Position numbers and translations under genes: made by a program. Below, one piece after another: positions 62,719 to 64,000 of a stretch of 64,000 nt of DNA. Location: contig NC_090943.1 in the NCBI RefSeq assembly GCF_040807025.1, forward strand, positions 138,884,264 through 138,948,263. The letters run 5' to 3'. The number at the start of each line of letters is the position of its first letter. Position 1 is the stretch's first letter. The notes under the pieces were generated by a model, which saw only the letters and a program-made list of their open reading frames with translations, was not told the DNA's origin and searched no databases. The stretch is from Struthio camelus (taxonomy: Eukaryota > Chordata > Aves > Struthioniformes > Struthionidae).

Positions 62719-63850
62719 AGAATCACATAGAATCACAGAATGATTGAGGTTGGAAGGGACCTCTGGAGAGCAACTAGTCCAATCCCCCCCTGCTCAGGCA
62801 CGGTCTTCTAGAGCATATTGCCCAGGATCACATCCAGACGCGTTTTGAATATCTCCAGGGAAGGAGACTCCACTACCTCTCTGGGCAACCCCTTCCAGTG
62901 CTCTGTCTCCCTCACAGTGAAGAAGTTTTTCCTCAGGTTCAGACGGAACTGCCTGTGGTTCAGTTTCTGCCCCGTTGCCTCTTGTCCTGTTGCTGGGCAC
63001 CACGGAGAAGAGGCTGGCCTCATCCTCTTGACACTCCCCCTTCAGATATTTGTACATGTTGATCAGATCACCTCTCAGTCTTCTCTTCTCCAGGCTGAAC
63101 AGGCCCAGCTCCCTCAGCCTTTCTTCACAGGAGAGATGCTCCAGTCCCCTCATCATCTTTGTCGCCCTCCGCTGGACTCTCTCCAGTAGTGCCAGGTCTC
63201 TCTTGTAGTGGGGAGCCCAGCACTGGACACAGGACTCCAGGTGAGGCCTCCCCAGGGCTGAGGAGAGGGGCAGGGTCACCTCCCTCCACCTGCTGGCAAC
63301 ACTCTGCCTAATGCACCCCCAGGAGACCATTGGCCTTCTTGGCCACAAGGCCACACTGCTGGCTCATGCTTAACTTCTTGTCCGCCAGCACTCCCAGGTC
63401 CTTCTCGGCAGAGCTACTTTCCAGCAGGTCATCCCCCAACCTGTCCTGGGGAATGGGGTTATTGTTCCCCAGGGGCAGGACCTTGCACTTGCCTTTGTTG
63501 AACTTCATGAGGTTCCTCTCTGCCCACCTCTCCAGCCTGTCCAGGTCCCTCGGAATGGCAGTATAGCTCAGGTGTGTCAGCCACTCCCCCCAGTTTAGTA
63601 TCATCAGAAAACTTGCTGAGGGTGCACTCTATGCCTTCATGCAGGTCACTGATGAATACATTGAACAAGACTGGACTCAGGACTGACCCCTGGGGGACAC
63701 CACTAGCCACAGGCCTCCAACTTGACTCTGTGCCACTGACCACAACCCTCTGAGCTCAGCCATCCAGCCCGTTCTCCATCCACCTCACCATGAGTGCATC
63801 TAGCCCACACTTCCTGAGTTTACCTACAAGGATGTGATGGGAAACAGTGT
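62719..63850 (-). mobile_element. CR1 LINE, 5'-truncated copy 5
   Basis: The minus strand runs from RT motif A (truncated at the sequence for DTVSHH, near 63845) through motif B ([20 protein letters not shown]), motif C ([10 protein letters not shown]) and the 3' end with a short octamer tail. The last 186-codon frame differs from copy 3 at about eight residues, so both inserted recently. It keeps TTA (AAGTTAAGC) where copies 2 and 3 have the TGA stop, but shares the five-G and GGGG frame changes. A local loss near 63555 breaks the frame between motif C and the C-terminal part. Confidence 0.94.
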
Positions 63851-64000
63851 TAGTGCATAGCCCCTGTAGCTCAGAGATAGCTCAGAGCACAGTAACTCCT
63901 GAGAGTCCTTTCTGTCGGTAACATAAAGTCTTGAGAAGGTAGGATGGGTGAATGAATGTGTACGATATGTATGAAAATGGATGCCAGTAACTTCCATGTT
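63851..64000. other. Right edge, nothing recognised
   Basis: Unique-looking sequence after CR1 copy 5. No exon seen. The next peroxidase-domain exon of the relic would be expected to the right. Confidence 0.5.

Overview
The window looks like avian nuclear DNA. It is AT-rich and has no intact host gene. Five truncated copies of the CR1 LINE carry the bird-type 3' end, an octamer run related to ATTCTGTG. Two of these copies differ by only about 8 of 186 residues over their last part, so CR1 was active recently in this lineage. I cannot name the species.

The main content is a broken, unprocessed gene on the + strand that I identify as a peroxidasin-family relic, most likely PXDNL (peroxidasin-like). 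Its exons lie in the expected order: leucine-rich repeat (LRR) exons at 23537 and 34513 (weaker candidates at 10304 and 37285), the LRR C-terminal cap at 38528, Ig1 at 43191 and 46425, Ig2 at 47023, Ig3 at 54144 and 56347, Ig4 at 57184 and 61780, and a tentative first post-Ig exon at 62074. Most retain splice sites and matching phases, but almost every exon carries a stop, a frameshift, a lost disulfide cysteine or a broken splice site. Introns are kept, so it is not a retrocopy. The signal peptide, LRR N-cap and peroxidase core were not found here; the peroxidase exons would lie beyond the right edge. The comparison with PXDN and PXDNL is from memory of those proteins; no alignment was run.

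Layout: 1-10300 is AT-rich with simple repeats and a 39-bp alternating purine-pyrimidine tract. About 12330-14440 is a degenerate minisatellite with a roughly 10-bp period. CR1 copies lie at 21330-22087 (+), 40518-42089 (-), 57400-59838 (+), 60749-61190 (-) and 62719-63850 (-). A 290-bp homopyrimidine tract lies at 39066-39354. A small CpG-rich island of unknown origin lies at about 49240-49400. The rest is intronic DNA of the dead gene.

The CR1 copies share several coding lesions with each other, which suggests they descend from defective source elements moved in trans. All CR1 copies fall in positions that would be introns of the relic.
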